From Planctomycetaceae bacterium (GTDB lineage: Bacteria; Planctomycetota; Planctomycetia; Pirellulales; Pirellulaceae), in assembly GCA_002709225.1 (NCBI GenBank), contig PAQH01000025.1:1-64000 (forward strand): 64,000 nucleotides of DNA, given 5' to 3'. A program made the position numbers and the translations under genes. This document shows, piece after piece, positions 9,495-18,976 of the stretch; position 1 is the first letter of the stretch, and each line of letters begins with the position of its first letter. Below the pieces are notes generated by a model, which saw only the letters and a list, made by a program, of their open reading frames with translations, ran no database searches and was not told where the DNA came from.

Positions 9495-12400
9495 ATGACG
9501 TACGTGCCAGGGGGCGCTCGTGGGGTCCGAGAGAGGACCCACGCAAGCCTTTGTATGGTGTGGCTACTGGGGGGGGCGCTCCTGTTTCCGTTCGGGTTGA
9601 ACGCGCAAATCAGTATTCATCGATCAGGTGCCGAAGGCGAGGTGCTGGCGGTGGTGACTCAGGATGACAGAGAGCGCGACGAGGACGACAGAGAGCGCGA
9701 CGAGGACGACAGAGAGCGCGACGAGGAAGGCCGGGAGCGGGACGACGAAGGTGGCGACCGGCCGCCAGATGCGAACAAGCTCTTTGGCGACCAGGATCGG
9801 AACAAGGACGGCAAACTGTCAGTTGACGAGTTGTCGGACGAGATGAAACCCCATTTCAAAAGCATTGATCGGAACAAGGATGGCACGGTTGATCGCGGAG
9901 AGTTCAGCGGTGCAGTCCGATATCTCTGGGAGCAGAAGAAACGGCGGCGCGGCCGGGGCGAAAAGAATCCAGATGGCAAACAGGATCGGCGCGGTGGCAA
10001 GGAGAAAACGCCTCAGGTCAAACCCTTGACTCGGCAGGGCAGCGCGCCTGGCAGACCGGCGGCGGAGGAGTTGTTGGCGGCGCCGGATGAACAAGGTCGC
10101 GTTAAGTTCAGTTTCTACGGTCAGAAGTGGGATGATGTGGTCGACTGGGTGGGCCGCATCTCGGGGCTTTCGGTTGACTGGACGAAATTGCCCGGGGATT
10201 ATCTCAATCTGCGTACTCCCGCTGCCTCGTTGGGCTACACCGCAGAGGAGGTACGGGATCTGATCAACAAGCATCTGTTGGCACGCGGTTACACCATGAT
10301 CGTCGTCTCGGATGGTATTTCGATCTATCCGACCGAGGACTTGAATAATGCGCTCGTTCCGCGCGTCCGCAGTAGCGAGTTACACACGCGTATGCCGTAT
10401 GACTATGTGAAGGTCTCTTTTCGTCTCAACTGGATTCTCGCGGATCGGGCGGCGGGGGAGTTCAAGCCCTACATCAGCAAGAATGGGAAACTGGTGGCGC
10501 TGAACACCACGAATCGGATTGAGGCCATGGATGCGGTGGTCAATCTCAGGCAGTTGGCGGAGATGATCGGTCAAGAGCAGTCGGCGGATACTCAGGATGC
10601 GCTGGTGACGGAAATTCGCATACAGCATCAGCGGGCGAGTAAGATTCGAGAGAAACTGGCAGAGTTTCTCTCCTTTGAGATCAAGGCAAAGAACACGGGC
10701 CAGGAGGAGGAACGCGGCCGAGGGCGCGGCGGGCGCGAGATGTGGGAGGCCATGAAACGGATGCAGGAAGCGCTTAAGCGTGGGGGCGGCAGGCGCGCAG
10801 CGGGAAAGGAGCCTGAGAAAATCAGCGTCATCGTTAACGAAACGCGGAACAGCCTGATTGTTTCCGCGCCACCTGACAAGATGGTACGTATTCGGCAGGC
10901 GGTTGAATTACTGGATGTGCCCACAGCGAATTTTCGAAATGTGGACAGCTACGTGGAACGGATGCGTGTGTACCGGTTGGTGTCATTGGATCCACAGGAA
11001 GTAGTTAACATCCTGGAGGAAACAGGCGGATTGACGCACGAAGCGCGTTTGCAGGTTGACGCCAAGGGGAAAGCCGTCGTGGCGCACGCACCCCCGGAGG
11101 ATCACTTTGTGATCCAGAAACTGGTGGCCCGACTCGATGGTGCCGGGCGCCGTTTTGAAGTGGTGCCGTTGCGCCGTTTATTGGCCGACGAAGTGGCGGG
11201 GACGGTGGGTGAAATGATCGGGAAGCCGGCGAAGAAAGAAAGACGTCGACGAGAATGGTGGGAAGATTGGGGCGACTGGAATCGTCGGAACCAGGACGAA
11301 GATAGTGGTGATCAGTTCAAAGTCAGCGCAGACATTGAGAACAATCGATTGCTGTTGTGGTGCAACGATACGGAGTACAAGAGCGTCCGGGAATTGCTGG
11401 AAAAGTTGGGAGAGCTTTACCGCCCGGGGAGTAACCTGTCGAAGGTGAGGCAAGTTGACGTCAGCGGTGTAAGCGATCTTGATGGCCTGTTGAAACAAGT
11501 GCAGGAGCAGCTTCGCAATGTCGCACCCGAGATCGAATTAGAACTCCCTGCGCCGGCGCCTGCCGCCACCCCAACACCTGTGCGGCCGGAAAGAACGCCT
11601 CTTAAGATTCTCGAGGACGACCGCGAAGGCACCCAGGATAAGGCCACCAAGGAGCCACGGGATGCCACGTTCCCCGACCCGGGAAATGAGGCGCGTGCAG
11701 CGCGGCGCCGAGTCACTTTTGTCGTTGACGAAACGGGTGCGTCGTTCGCTACCGATAAAATGAAAAAGGCCGATGCCGGAAAGGTGGCGGACCCGAGAAC
11801 GCCGCCGGCGGACACAACCGAGATTGCCGACGATGAGCGGGAACGATTGCGGCGGACGGTCACCCCGCCACCAGGTTTCCTTCCTCAAGAAGCGGCGTCG
11901 GGACAGAGGGAGGTTGCGGCGTCGCCACGTATTAAGATTTCACGTGGTGCGGACGGCCATTTGGTCATATCGGCCTCGGACCCGGCGGCGCTTGACGCCT
12001 TGGAAGAGGTGTTGGGGCGGATGTTGCCGAGACGAAAGAAGAATTGGAAGAAATTCGACTTGAAATATGCCTCGGCGAGCTGGGTAAAATTTAACCTGGT
12101 CGACTTTTTTATGGACGACGAGTCGAACAGCCGGCGATCGTTTTTTGATTGGGGGTGGGATCGACGAAACGGGCAGGGCCAGAGTAGTCAGCTGTCGACA
12201 CGTCGTAAAGTTCGTTTTATTGATGACCCGGACACGAATACGATTGTGGTACTCAACGCATCGCAAGACCAGCTGCGGACGATTGAGGAGCTGCTTGAAA
12301 TTTACGATATTCCTGAGCCAGCGGACTCGCAGGCGGCGCGGGTGACGAAGTTGATCACGGTGCGTTACTCACGGGCTACCCTGATTGCCGAGACCATCAA

Positions 12401-12908
12401 AGAAGCGTATCGTGACCTGTTGAGTTCGAATGACAAGACATTTCAGCGGGGCCGGCAAGAGGACCGTGGGGGAGAACGATTCGCCGGCGGTGGAGAAACG
12501 TTCATTCGATCGTTTTTTGGTGGGCAACAAGAACGGCCCGCCAGTGAACGGGCGCGGATTACGTTCAAGGGCCAACTTTCCATTGGGGTTGATGCGACGA
12601 GCAACTCGCTGATTGTGTCGACAACCGGCGAAGGTCTGATGAAGATTGTCGAACAGATGGTGGCCGCCTTGGATAAGGCGGCCCAGCCGGCACGCCGAGT
12701 GGAAACGGTAGAACTGAGCGGCCGGGTGAATGGCGCCTACCTGAAGCGAATGTTGACGACGGTCATCGCGGAAAAGGAAACCAAGAATCCCGACAACCGT
12801 CGCAGGCGGGATGAAGGTGAGGAACGCGAAGAGGAAAACAGGCGACGCGATCGTGAGCGTGAGATGCGGGAACAGCGTGAGGATATGATTCGTCGGTTCT
12901 TTGATTAA
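9495..12908 (+). CDS. Large exported protein with EF-hands and multiple secretin N-type domains
   Basis: A 1137-residue protein. After a hydrophobic signal segment (MVWLLGGALLFPFGLNAQ) comes an acidic tract with three RERDEDD repeats, then two EF-hand loops (DQDRNKDGKLSVDEL, DRNKDGTVDRGEF, about residues 98-137). From about residue 200 there is an N0-like domain, then roughly five secretin N/NolW-type repeats with the signature N-x-L-I/L-V (NETRNSLIVSAP, DIENNRLLLWCN, DPDTNTIVVLNA, DATSNSLIVSTT). No C-terminal secretin beta-barrel is visible; the protein ends in a highly charged Arg/Glu tract. ATG 9495 was chosen because AGGTGAGG precedes it; ATG 9459 is possible. A DUF1501 gene follows 72 bp later. 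A role in outer-membrane or periplasmic assembly is inference. Confidence 0.82.
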   Translation: MTYVPGGARGVRERTHASLCMVWLLGGALLFPFGLNAQISIHRSGAEGEVLAVVTQDDRERDEDDRERDEDDRERDEEGRERDDEGGDRPPDANKLFGDQDRNKDGKLSVDELSDEMKPHFKSIDRNKDGTVDRGEFSGAVRYLWEQKKRRRGRGEKNPDGKQDRRGGKEKTPQVKPLTRQGSAPGRPAAEELLAAPDEQGRVKFSFYGQKWDDVVDWVGRISGLSVDWTKLPGDYLNLRTPAASLGYTAEEVRDLINKHLLARGYTMIVVSDGISIYPTEDLNNALVPRVRSSELHTRMPYDYVKVSFRLNWILADRAAGEFKPYISKNGKLVALNTTNRIEAMDAVVNLRQLAEMIGQEQSADTQDALVTEIRIQHQRASKIREKLAEFLSFEIKAKNTGQEEERGRGRGGREMWEAMKRMQEALKRGGGRRAAGKEPEKISVIVNETRNSLIVSAPPDKMVRIRQAVELLDVPTANFRNVDSYVERMRVYRLVSLDPQEVVNILEETGGLTHEARLQVDAKGKAVVAHAPPEDHFVIQKLVARLDGAGRRFEVVPLRRLLADEVAGTVGEMIGKPAKKERRRREWWEDWGDWNRRNQDEDSGDQFKVSADIENNRLLLWCNDTEYKSVRELLEKLGELYRPGSNLSKVRQVDVSGVSDLDGLLKQVQEQLRNVAPEIELELPAPAPAATPTPVRPERTPLKILEDDREGTQDKATKEPRDATFPDPGNEARAARRRVTFVVDETGASFATDKMKKADAGKVADPRTPPADTTEIADDERERLRRTVTPPPGFLPQEAASGQREVAASPRIKISRGADGHLVISASDPAALDALEEVLGRMLPRRKKNWKKFDLKYASASWVKFNLVDFFMDDESNSRRSFFDWGWDRRNGQGQSSQLSTRRKVRFIDDPDTNTIVVLNASQDQLRTIEELLEIYDIPEPADSQAARVTKLITVRYSRATLIAETIKEAYRDLLSSNDKTFQRGRQEDRGGERFAGGGETFIRSFFGGQQERPASERARITFKGQLSIGVDATSNSLIVSTTGEGLMKIVEQMVAALDKAAQPARRVETVELSGRVNGAYLKRMLTTVIAEKETKNPDNRRRRDEGEEREEENRRRDREREMREQREDMIRRFFD
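9666..9728 (+). repeat. Three 21-bp tandem repeats coding RERDEDD
   Basis: Three in-frame 21-bp units lie inside the secretin-like gene, the third differing at its last base. They code an Asp/Glu/Arg-rich linker just before the EF-hands. Near-identity at the DNA level suggests recent expansion. Copy number may vary among relatives without breaking the frame. Confidence 0.85.
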
Positions 12909-12980
12909 GGGCTGCCGGGCGACGGCCGAGCTGCGTGGGGATCATTTGCGGTGTCAGGAAGTTAACGGGGAGTGTCACTG

Positions 12981-14372
12981 ATGTTCCGACTGACGGACCA
13001 GGGAAGCAGATTGTGCGATGGTTTGCCGCGCCGGGAGCTGTTGCGGGTCGGGGGCATCGGCCTCGGAGGACTCTCCCTGGGATCGTTGTTGCAATCGCGG
13101 GTCGCCCAGGCCGCCCACGGATCTTTCGGGCGGGCTAAGTCCGTGATCTTATTCGGGTTGGTCGGTGGCACTCCGCAGCATGAAAGTTGGGATCCCAAAC
13201 CGGATGCGCCGGCGGAGATTCGCGGTGAATTTGGGTTGATTGATTCAGCGACTCCGGGATTGCGGGTGGGCGAACTGATGCCGAAAACCGCGAAAATGTC
13301 CGATAGGATCGCCGTGTTAAGGGCCGTGGTGAGTGGCGACAATTCCCACTCGTCGAGTGGCTACCAGATGATGACGGGGATTCCACATCAGCCCCTGAAT
13401 CGAGAAAGTGCCTTGCCGAAGCCACCTAATGATTGGCCCAATATGGGTGCCGTGGTGCGGGCGCTGCGCGACGGTCCGGGCAGGTTGCCTGCGGCGATTA
13501 CATTGCCGGAACACATCTGGAATGATGGGAACTTTCCCTGGCCTGGCCAGGATGCTGGCTTTTTGGGCCGACGTTATGATCCGTGGTTAATCCACTGTCA
13601 GCCGCAGGATGACCAGTTTGATTTTCCTGGGTTGGCGCGGGGAGCGGATCTTCCGGAGTTTAGGTTGGACCAACGCCGCAGCTTGTTGGAGCAAATGAAC
13701 GCTGCCTATCAGCGACTTGAAGAAGGGGCCGCGGTGGGAGGGTATCGTTTGCACGCACGCCAGGCGATGGATTTGCTGGCCGGCTCACAGGCGCGGTCCG
13801 CGTTTGATCTGCGGCAAGAACGGCCCGAGATGCGTGAACGTTACGGGATGGGGCGGTTCGCACAAAGCTGCCTGCTGGCGCGCCGGCTAGTCGAGGCGGG
13901 AGTTTCACTGGTCCAGGTAAATTGGACGAGAATCAAGGGGTACGAAAATCAGGGTGGCTGGGACACGCACAAGAAACACGGCGAATCACTCAAGAAGTTG
14001 TTGATGCCACGGATGGACCAATGTTTTACCGCGTTGCTGGAGGATCTCGAGCAACGCGGCCTGTTGGAAGAGACTCTGGTGGTCTGGTTGAGTGAGTTTG
14101 GCCATACGCCGCGGATCAACGGCAATGCAGGGCGCGACCACTGGGGGCATGTGTATTCTTTGGCGCTTGCGGGCGGCGGAGTTCGCGGCGGTACCGTGCA
14201 TGGCACTAGTGACGGCCATGCGGCGTATCCGGTTGATGGAATGGTGCGCCCGCGAGATCTGATCGCAACGGTGTTTCATTGTTTAGGGTATCCGCCGGAT
14301 GCAGAGGTGCGTGACCCGTTGGGGCGCCCGCTGGCGATCAGCCGTGGCCGCGTAATCGACGAAATCCTCTGA
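12981..14372 (+). CDS. DUF1501 twin-arginine protein (unpaired class)
   Basis: A 463-residue DUF1501 protein with the signal PRRELLRVGG at residues 16-25. Motifs are GGTPQHESWDPKP (about 60-72), GGWDTHKKH, EFGHTPRIN (about 372) and GRDHWGHVYSLALAGGG (about 384), ending DPLGRPLAISRGRVIDEIL. This differs from the cytochrome-paired copies in the window (GRDHH/N..GF and a RLT-x-VHG ending) and matches the other unpaired copy at 37.5-38.9 kb. ATG 12981 was chosen because GGGGAG precedes it by eight bases; a GTG at 12972 is in frame. Its upstream neighbour is the secretin-like gene, not a PSCyt1 protein. Function unknown; the fold is that of alkaline phosphatases and sulfatases. Confidence 0.9.
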   Translation: MFRLTDQGSRLCDGLPRRELLRVGGIGLGGLSLGSLLQSRVAQAAHGSFGRAKSVILFGLVGGTPQHESWDPKPDAPAEIRGEFGLIDSATPGLRVGELMPKTAKMSDRIAVLRAVVSGDNSHSSSGYQMMTGIPHQPLNRESALPKPPNDWPNMGAVVRALRDGPGRLPAAITLPEHIWNDGNFPWPGQDAGFLGRRYDPWLIHCQPQDDQFDFPGLARGADLPEFRLDQRRSLLEQMNAAYQRLEEGAAVGGYRLHARQAMDLLAGSQARSAFDLRQERPEMRERYGMGRFAQSCLLARRLVEAGVSLVQVNWTRIKGYENQGGWDTHKKHGESLKKLLMPRMDQCFTALLEDLEQRGLLEETLVVWLSEFGHTPRINGNAGRDHWGHVYSLALAGGGVRGGTVHGTSDGHAAYPVDGMVRPRDLIATVFHCLGYPPDAEVRDPLGRPLAISRGRVIDEIL

Positions 14373-14412
14373 ATGTTTGGAGGGGCGTCGTGAGGCTGGC
14401 GCGCTCACCTAT

Positions 14413-14441
14413 TTGACTGGCTGTGGCACTCCCTTTAGACT
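14413..14441 (+). promoter_or_regulatory. Sigma-70-like promoter before the PhoD/sulfatase cluster
   Basis: TTGACT at 14413-14418 and TAGACT at 14436-14441 are separated by exactly 17 bp. Transcription would start near 14448, giving a leader of about 90 bases before the ATG at 14540. It lies just after the stop of the DUF1501 gene, so the phosphatase, two sulfatases and cupin could be transcribed independently of the upstream pair. Confidence 0.6.
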
Positions 14442-14539
14442 CGCCGCACATGCGCAGCGGACGTTTGTGGGAAACAGACCGTTGGCACTGGGAGACGCGC
14501 TGCGGAGTTTCGGTATTGGTAACGCGGGGGACAATAGAG

Positions 14540-15931
14540 ATGGACGGTAGATCGCAGTGGATGCAGGCGAAGACAGAAAACGTCAGTGGGGCACTGGGCC
14601 GGCGTACGCTGATGGCTGGCGTGGGCGTGTCAGCGTTCGCGCTGGGGGCGGGTGGCGAGGCGGCGAGCGTATCGGAAGGTGAATTCACGGGACCCTTGGT
14701 GGGCCATGTCGACACGCGTTCGGCACGCGTCTGGTTGCGGCCTGGCGAGAAACTGCAAAAGGTACGGTCCTGGACGTGCGAGGTGAAACGCGGGAGCGAG
14801 GTAGTGACTCGAGCGGAGGCACGCCTCGATGCGGACCATGATTACACGGTCGTGTTCGAGATGGGCGGGTTGACCGCTGCGACCGAGTATCACTTTGGGA
14901 TCTCGCCGTCGGGGAACCCCGGTCGAGTGCGGGCTGTGGGTGAGTTCCGCACTCCGCCGGCGAGCGATAAGGCGGCACGGGTAACGCTCGGTGTGGGTTC
15001 GTGTGCGCCTTCGAAGCCGAGCCATGTCTGGACTCGTATCGTCCAGGAGGAGTGTCAAGGATTTGTATTTCTAGGCGACACGCCGTACGTGGATAGCACA
15101 GATCTTGCGGTGGCACGCCAACGGCATCGAACATTTCTGGAGCAACCTGAGATCGCGAAGATGATCGCCAGTCGGCCCTGTTGGGGTACCTGGGACGATC
15201 ACGATTTTGGACTTAATGATGGTCACGGTGATTTTCAAGGTAAACATGTGGGGCGGCTGGCTTTTACCGAATATCGCGCCAACGCAAGTTTCGGACAGGA
15301 TCCCAGCGGCCGCCCACAAGCCGAACGGTTTGGCCCCGGCCGGGGAATCCATACGTCATTCCGCTGGGGACCAATTGAGATGTTCTTGATCGATCCGCGG
15401 TGGTTCAGCAGAACGGAGGCCAGTTGGGCCGACCCTGCACGTCCAGGGTGTATTGGGAAAGCGCAGTGGGAGTGGTTACGGGCGTCGCTCAAGGCGAGTC
15501 GCGCGCCGTTCAAGGCGTTGGCTACAGGAATGATTTGGGACGATAAGAAGAACTCCGAAAAGGACGATTGGCACACCTATGCGCATGAACGAGATGCCAT
15601 CTTTGATTTCATTCGCGACGAACGAATTGACGGTTGTTTCCTCGTGGGAGGAGACATTCATGTGTCACGGGCGCTGAATTATGGGCCTCGTTGTGGATAT
15701 GACCTGTGGCAGTTTATCGTGAGTCCCTTGCACGATTCGACGATTCCCAGCCTTGATGTGCCGCATCCGAATCTGGTGCATCACGCGCTGGAACCGCACG
15801 TGTTTTTGAAATTGGTCGCCGACACCACTGTGCAACCGGCCAGCTTGACGGCGACATGGATCAACCGAGATGGTAAACGCATTTTCCAGGTCGAGACAAA
15901 TGTCGATGAACTTGCCGCGTCAGGTGGTTGA
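14540..15931 (+). CDS. PhoD-like metallophosphatase/phosphodiesterase
   Basis: A 463-residue protein of the alkaline phosphatase D (PhoD) family, which cleaves phosphate mono- or diesters with Fe/Ca-type metal centres. Residues 19-50 hold a twin-arginine-like signal (GRRTLMAGVGVSAFALGAGG). An Ig/fibronectin-like N-terminal domain follows (residues about 55-150). The phosphoesterase domain has VGSCAPSK, FLGDTPYVDS, WDDHDFGLND and VGGDIHVS, the family's metal-binding blocks. ATG 14540 was chosen because the signal then lies near the N-terminus; an in-frame ATG at 14423 overlaps the promoter. It is first in a run of four genes with two sulfatases, suggesting removal of ester groups from an organic polymer. 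Confidence 0.88.
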   Translation: MDGRSQWMQAKTENVSGALGRRTLMAGVGVSAFALGAGGEAASVSEGEFTGPLVGHVDTRSARVWLRPGEKLQKVRSWTCEVKRGSEVVTRAEARLDADHDYTVVFEMGGLTAATEYHFGISPSGNPGRVRAVGEFRTPPASDKAARVTLGVGSCAPSKPSHVWTRIVQEECQGFVFLGDTPYVDSTDLAVARQRHRTFLEQPEIAKMIASRPCWGTWDDHDFGLNDGHGDFQGKHVGRLAFTEYRANASFGQDPSGRPQAERFGPGRGIHTSFRWGPIEMFLIDPRWFSRTEASWADPARPGCIGKAQWEWLRASLKASRAPFKALATGMIWDDKKNSEKDDWHTYAHERDAIFDFIRDERIDGCFLVGGDIHVSRALNYGPRCGYDLWQFIVSPLHDSTIPSLDVPHPNLVHHALEPHVFLKLVADTTVQPASLTATWINRDGKRIFQVETNVDELAASGG

Positions 15932-15948
15932 TTGGAGAGGGTGCTTGG

Positions 15949-17307
15949 ATGGCGGCCAAGTGGAGTGTGGCATTCTTGATGGCGTGGCTGCTGGCTGCGG
16001 CTGCCGATGGATTCGACAGGCCGCGATTCGTGGTGATTATGGCGGACGATCTCGGCTACGGAGATGTGGGATGCTACGGTAGTAAGCGAATTCGCACGCC
16101 GCGATTAGACCAGCTGGCGGACGGTGGAATACGCATGACGGACTTCCATTCCAGTGGCGCAGTGTGCAGCCCGACAAGGGCGGGTTTGGTGACGGGCCGT
16201 TACCAGCAACGTGCCGGAATTCCAGCCGTAATTCTGGCTGATCCACAACGTCCCACTCACCCGCATGGATTGCAGGAACGGGAGACGACATTTGCAGAGC
16301 TGCTCGGACAAAGCGGGTATGCGACGGCGCTGTTTGGCAAATGGCACCTCGGCTATTACCCGAAGTACAATCCGGTGCGGCATGGATTCGACCAGTTTCG
16401 GGGTTACATTAGCGGAAATGTGGATTTTTTTTCCCACGTTGACCAGGCGGGTCGGCTCGATTGGTGGCGTGATGACCAGATCGACGACGAGCCAGGTTAC
16501 ACCACGCACCTGATCACCAGGCACGCGGTCAGGTTTATCGAGGCGAATTGCCGTGGGCCGTTTTGCCTGTATGTAGCGTACGAGCCACCGCATTACCCGT
16601 ATCAGGGGCCAGGCGATGCGCCGATTCGTAAAGTGGGGGTGCCACGTGGAGCGGCGGAGCAGCGCCAGCCGTTTGCATCGAAAAGGCGTGCCTATCGCGA
16701 AATGGTTGAGGAAATGGATCGGGGCATCGGTGAGCTGATCGACGCCCTGGTCCGTTGCAGAATTGACCAGCAGACGTTGGTGCTCTTTTTCTCGGACAAC
16801 GGCGCCACCTCGTTGGGCAGCAATGGCCTTTGGCGTGGGCATAAGGGACAGCTGTGGGAGGGTGGGCATCGGGTTCCCTGTATTGCCTCCTGGCCAGGCA
16901 GAATTCCGGGCGGCCGGAGCAGCGGTGAATTGAGCACTACCCTGGATGTCATGCCGACGCTGTTAGCGGCGGCCCGAGTTGAACCACCACCGGATCGTCC
17001 TTTGGATGGGCGTGATTTGATGGAGGTATTCACCCGTTCCGCGAGCCTGGGCGGTCGCCGCGTTTTCTGGGGTCATGGGCGCGCACGGGCGGTACGGGAG
17101 GGGCAGTGGAAGCTGGTGCGCGGGATGCGGCGGCAGCGGCAACCGCAGTTATTTGATCTCAGTCGGGATCCGGGTGAGCGCGAGGATCGGGCCGCATCCG
17201 AGCCCATGCGTGTCGGGGAGATGTTGCTGGCATTAGGCGAATGGGAACGCGCGACAAAACGCGGGGCCACGCCCCAACCCCACCGGGTTCCGGAGAGACG
17301 CCCATAG
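15949..17307 (+). CDS. Exported type I sulfatase (arylsulfatase-like)
   Basis: A 452-residue formylglycine sulfatase. A signal peptide (MAAKWSVAFLMAWLLAAAADG) precedes the metal-binding block MADDLGYGD. The maturation motif is C-S-P-T-R with the cysteine to be converted at residue 73 (CSPTRAGLVTGRY). Further active-site blocks are FGKWHLGYY, FFSDNGATS and GHKGQLWEGGHRVP. ATG 15949 was chosen because GGAGAGGG lies seven bases upstream; a TTG at 15928 would overlap the phoD-like stop. The formylglycine-generating enzyme is not in the window. The gene is 17 bp from its upstream neighbour and 43 bp from the second sulfatase, so they are likely cotranscribed. Confidence 0.92.
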   Translation: MAAKWSVAFLMAWLLAAAADGFDRPRFVVIMADDLGYGDVGCYGSKRIRTPRLDQLADGGIRMTDFHSSGAVCSPTRAGLVTGRYQQRAGIPAVILADPQRPTHPHGLQERETTFAELLGQSGYATALFGKWHLGYYPKYNPVRHGFDQFRGYISGNVDFFSHVDQAGRLDWWRDDQIDDEPGYTTHLITRHAVRFIEANCRGPFCLYVAYEPPHYPYQGPGDAPIRKVGVPRGAAEQRQPFASKRRAYREMVEEMDRGIGELIDALVRCRIDQQTLVLFFSDNGATSLGSNGLWRGHKGQLWEGGHRVPCIASWPGRIPGGRSSGELSTTLDVMPTLLAAARVEPPPDRPLDGRDLMEVFTRSASLGGRRVFWGHGRARAVREGQWKLVRGMRRQRQPQLFDLSRDPGEREDRAASEPMRVGEMLLALGEWERATKRGATPQPHRVPERRP

Positions 17308-17350
17308 AAGCGGGTCATGTTGTGCCAGGTTTCAGACAGGGGAGAGCGCA

Positions 17351-18931
17351 ATGCGAGGGCTGATGGCGACGGCTATAGGGTGCCTGATGGCTGCGAGTGT
17401 CGGGGCGGAACAAACCAGGCCGAACGTGGTGTTGTTTGTCGTGGATGACATGGGGGTGATGGATACGTCGGTGCCGTTTCTGACAGATCAGCAGGGGAAG
17501 CCAGTCCGTTATCCACTCAACAGGTTTTACCGGACCCCGCACATGGAAAAACTGGCTGCGCAGGGTGTCCGGTTCAATACGTTCTACGCGATGAGCGTCT
17601 GTTCTCCGACGCGGATCTCGATCATGACGGGGCAAAATGCGGCGCGGCATTTGACCACGAATTGGATACGTCCTGATCGTGACAACCGGGGTACGTTGGG
17701 GCCCCATCGCTGGAATTGGATGGGGTTGTCCGACCAGGCTGTGACCTTGCCGGCGTTGTTACAGGCTGCTGGCTATCGGACCATTCATGTTGGTAAAGGA
17801 CATTTTGGCCCCCGTGTTGCGCCCGGCTCGGACCCCAAAAACCTCGGTTTTGATGTAAATATTGGTGGTGGTGCGATCGGGGCACCAGGGAGTTATTTCG
17901 GCATGCAGAATTTCGGTGCGGGTACGAAACGCGCTTCACACGCCGTTCCTCATCTCGAGAAGTATCACGGGAAGGAAACGTACTTGACCGAGGCATTAAC
18001 CCAGGAAGCGCAGACCCAGATTAGTGACGCCGTGGCAAAGGAGCAGCCATTCTTCTTGTATCTGTCGCATTATGCCGTTCACGCGCCCTTTCAGGTTGAT
18101 CAACGGTTTGCATCGCATTATCGCGACTCGGGGAAATCACGACGGGCACAGGCTTTTGCCACTATGATCGAGGGAGTGGACCGTTCACTGGGGGATTTGC
18201 GAGCCCACCTCGTACGTGAAGGAGTGGCTGAAAATACCTTGATCCTGTTCGTTGGAGACAACGGTTCGGATGCGCCTTTAGGGCCAGCACATGGGGTGGC
18301 CTGTTCGGCGCCGTTGCGGGGAAAAAAGGGGGCTCATTATGAAGGTGGCATGCGCGTGCCCTTCATCGCCGCCTGGGCGGAGCCAAAAGATGACAACGCA
18401 CACCAACAACGCCTGCCGATCGCCCCTGGTGTAATACAGGAGCAGCAAGCCGCGGTGTACGACCTCTTTCCAACCGTGCTATCGGTCACGGCTGTGGCGG
18501 AGCCGGTGGGCCATGTGAGCGATGGCGATGGGTTGCAGCGGCTGTTTTCCGGCCAGCGTGACCCGGCTCGGGCGGAGTTCTTTCTGATGCATTATCCGCA
18601 TGGGCCACACCGTAGTAATTACTTTACCTGTTTGCGGGATAGGGAATGGAAAGTGATTTACCACTACGTTCCAACGGCCGCCTCGCACGGTTCGCATTAC
18701 CAGCTCTATCATCTAGCCCGCGATCCGTTTGAGTCACAGAATCTGGCGAGGGCTGAGCCTGTTCAGTTACGGAAGATGATGCGGGAATTGATCCGGCGTT
18801 TGGAAGCGTATGGGGCGGCTTACCCGATTCGCGGAAAAGAAGATCGCCGCCCGAGGCTACCGAAATTGCCACCGGCAACCCGCCAACAGCTGTCGGGCGT
18901 GGCCGGTGGAACGCGGTCCACCAACGGTTGA
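17351..18931 (+). CDS. Exported type I sulfatase, second copy
   Basis: A 526-residue sulfatase, clearly diverged from its neighbour. It has a short signal peptide (MRGLMATAIGCLMAASVGAE), VVDDMGVMD for metal binding, CSPTRISIMTGQ with the formylglycine cysteine at residue 84, VGKGHFGP, FVGDNGSDAPLG and RGKKGAHYEGGMRVPF. An insertion after DDMG (about residues 40-55) separates it from the classical arylsulfatase A layout. It follows the first sulfatase by 43 bp and is followed by a cupin gene 45 bp on. Two diverged sulfatases side by side suggest action at different positions of one sulfated glycan, which is inference. Confidence 0.92.
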   Translation: MRGLMATAIGCLMAASVGAEQTRPNVVLFVVDDMGVMDTSVPFLTDQQGKPVRYPLNRFYRTPHMEKLAAQGVRFNTFYAMSVCSPTRISIMTGQNAARHLTTNWIRPDRDNRGTLGPHRWNWMGLSDQAVTLPALLQAAGYRTIHVGKGHFGPRVAPGSDPKNLGFDVNIGGGAIGAPGSYFGMQNFGAGTKRASHAVPHLEKYHGKETYLTEALTQEAQTQISDAVAKEQPFFLYLSHYAVHAPFQVDQRFASHYRDSGKSRRAQAFATMIEGVDRSLGDLRAHLVREGVAENTLILFVGDNGSDAPLGPAHGVACSAPLRGKKGAHYEGGMRVPFIAAWAEPKDDNAHQQRLPIAPGVIQEQQAAVYDLFPTVLSVTAVAEPVGHVSDGDGLQRLFSGQRDPARAEFFLMHYPHGPHRSNYFTCLRDREWKVIYHYVPTAASHGSHYQLYHLARDPFESQNLARAEPVQLRKMMRELIRRLEAYGAAYPIRGKEDRRPRLPKLPPATRQQLSGVAGGTRSTNG

Positions 18932-18976
18932 GGGGATTCCCGCAACGACAGTTGTTTCAATCGTGGAGATGCAGTA

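Noticed and set aside
16105-16869. 254-codon open frame antisense to the first sulfatase
   Set aside because: Shadow of the sulfatase gene, which has all active-site motifs; the antisense product shows none.
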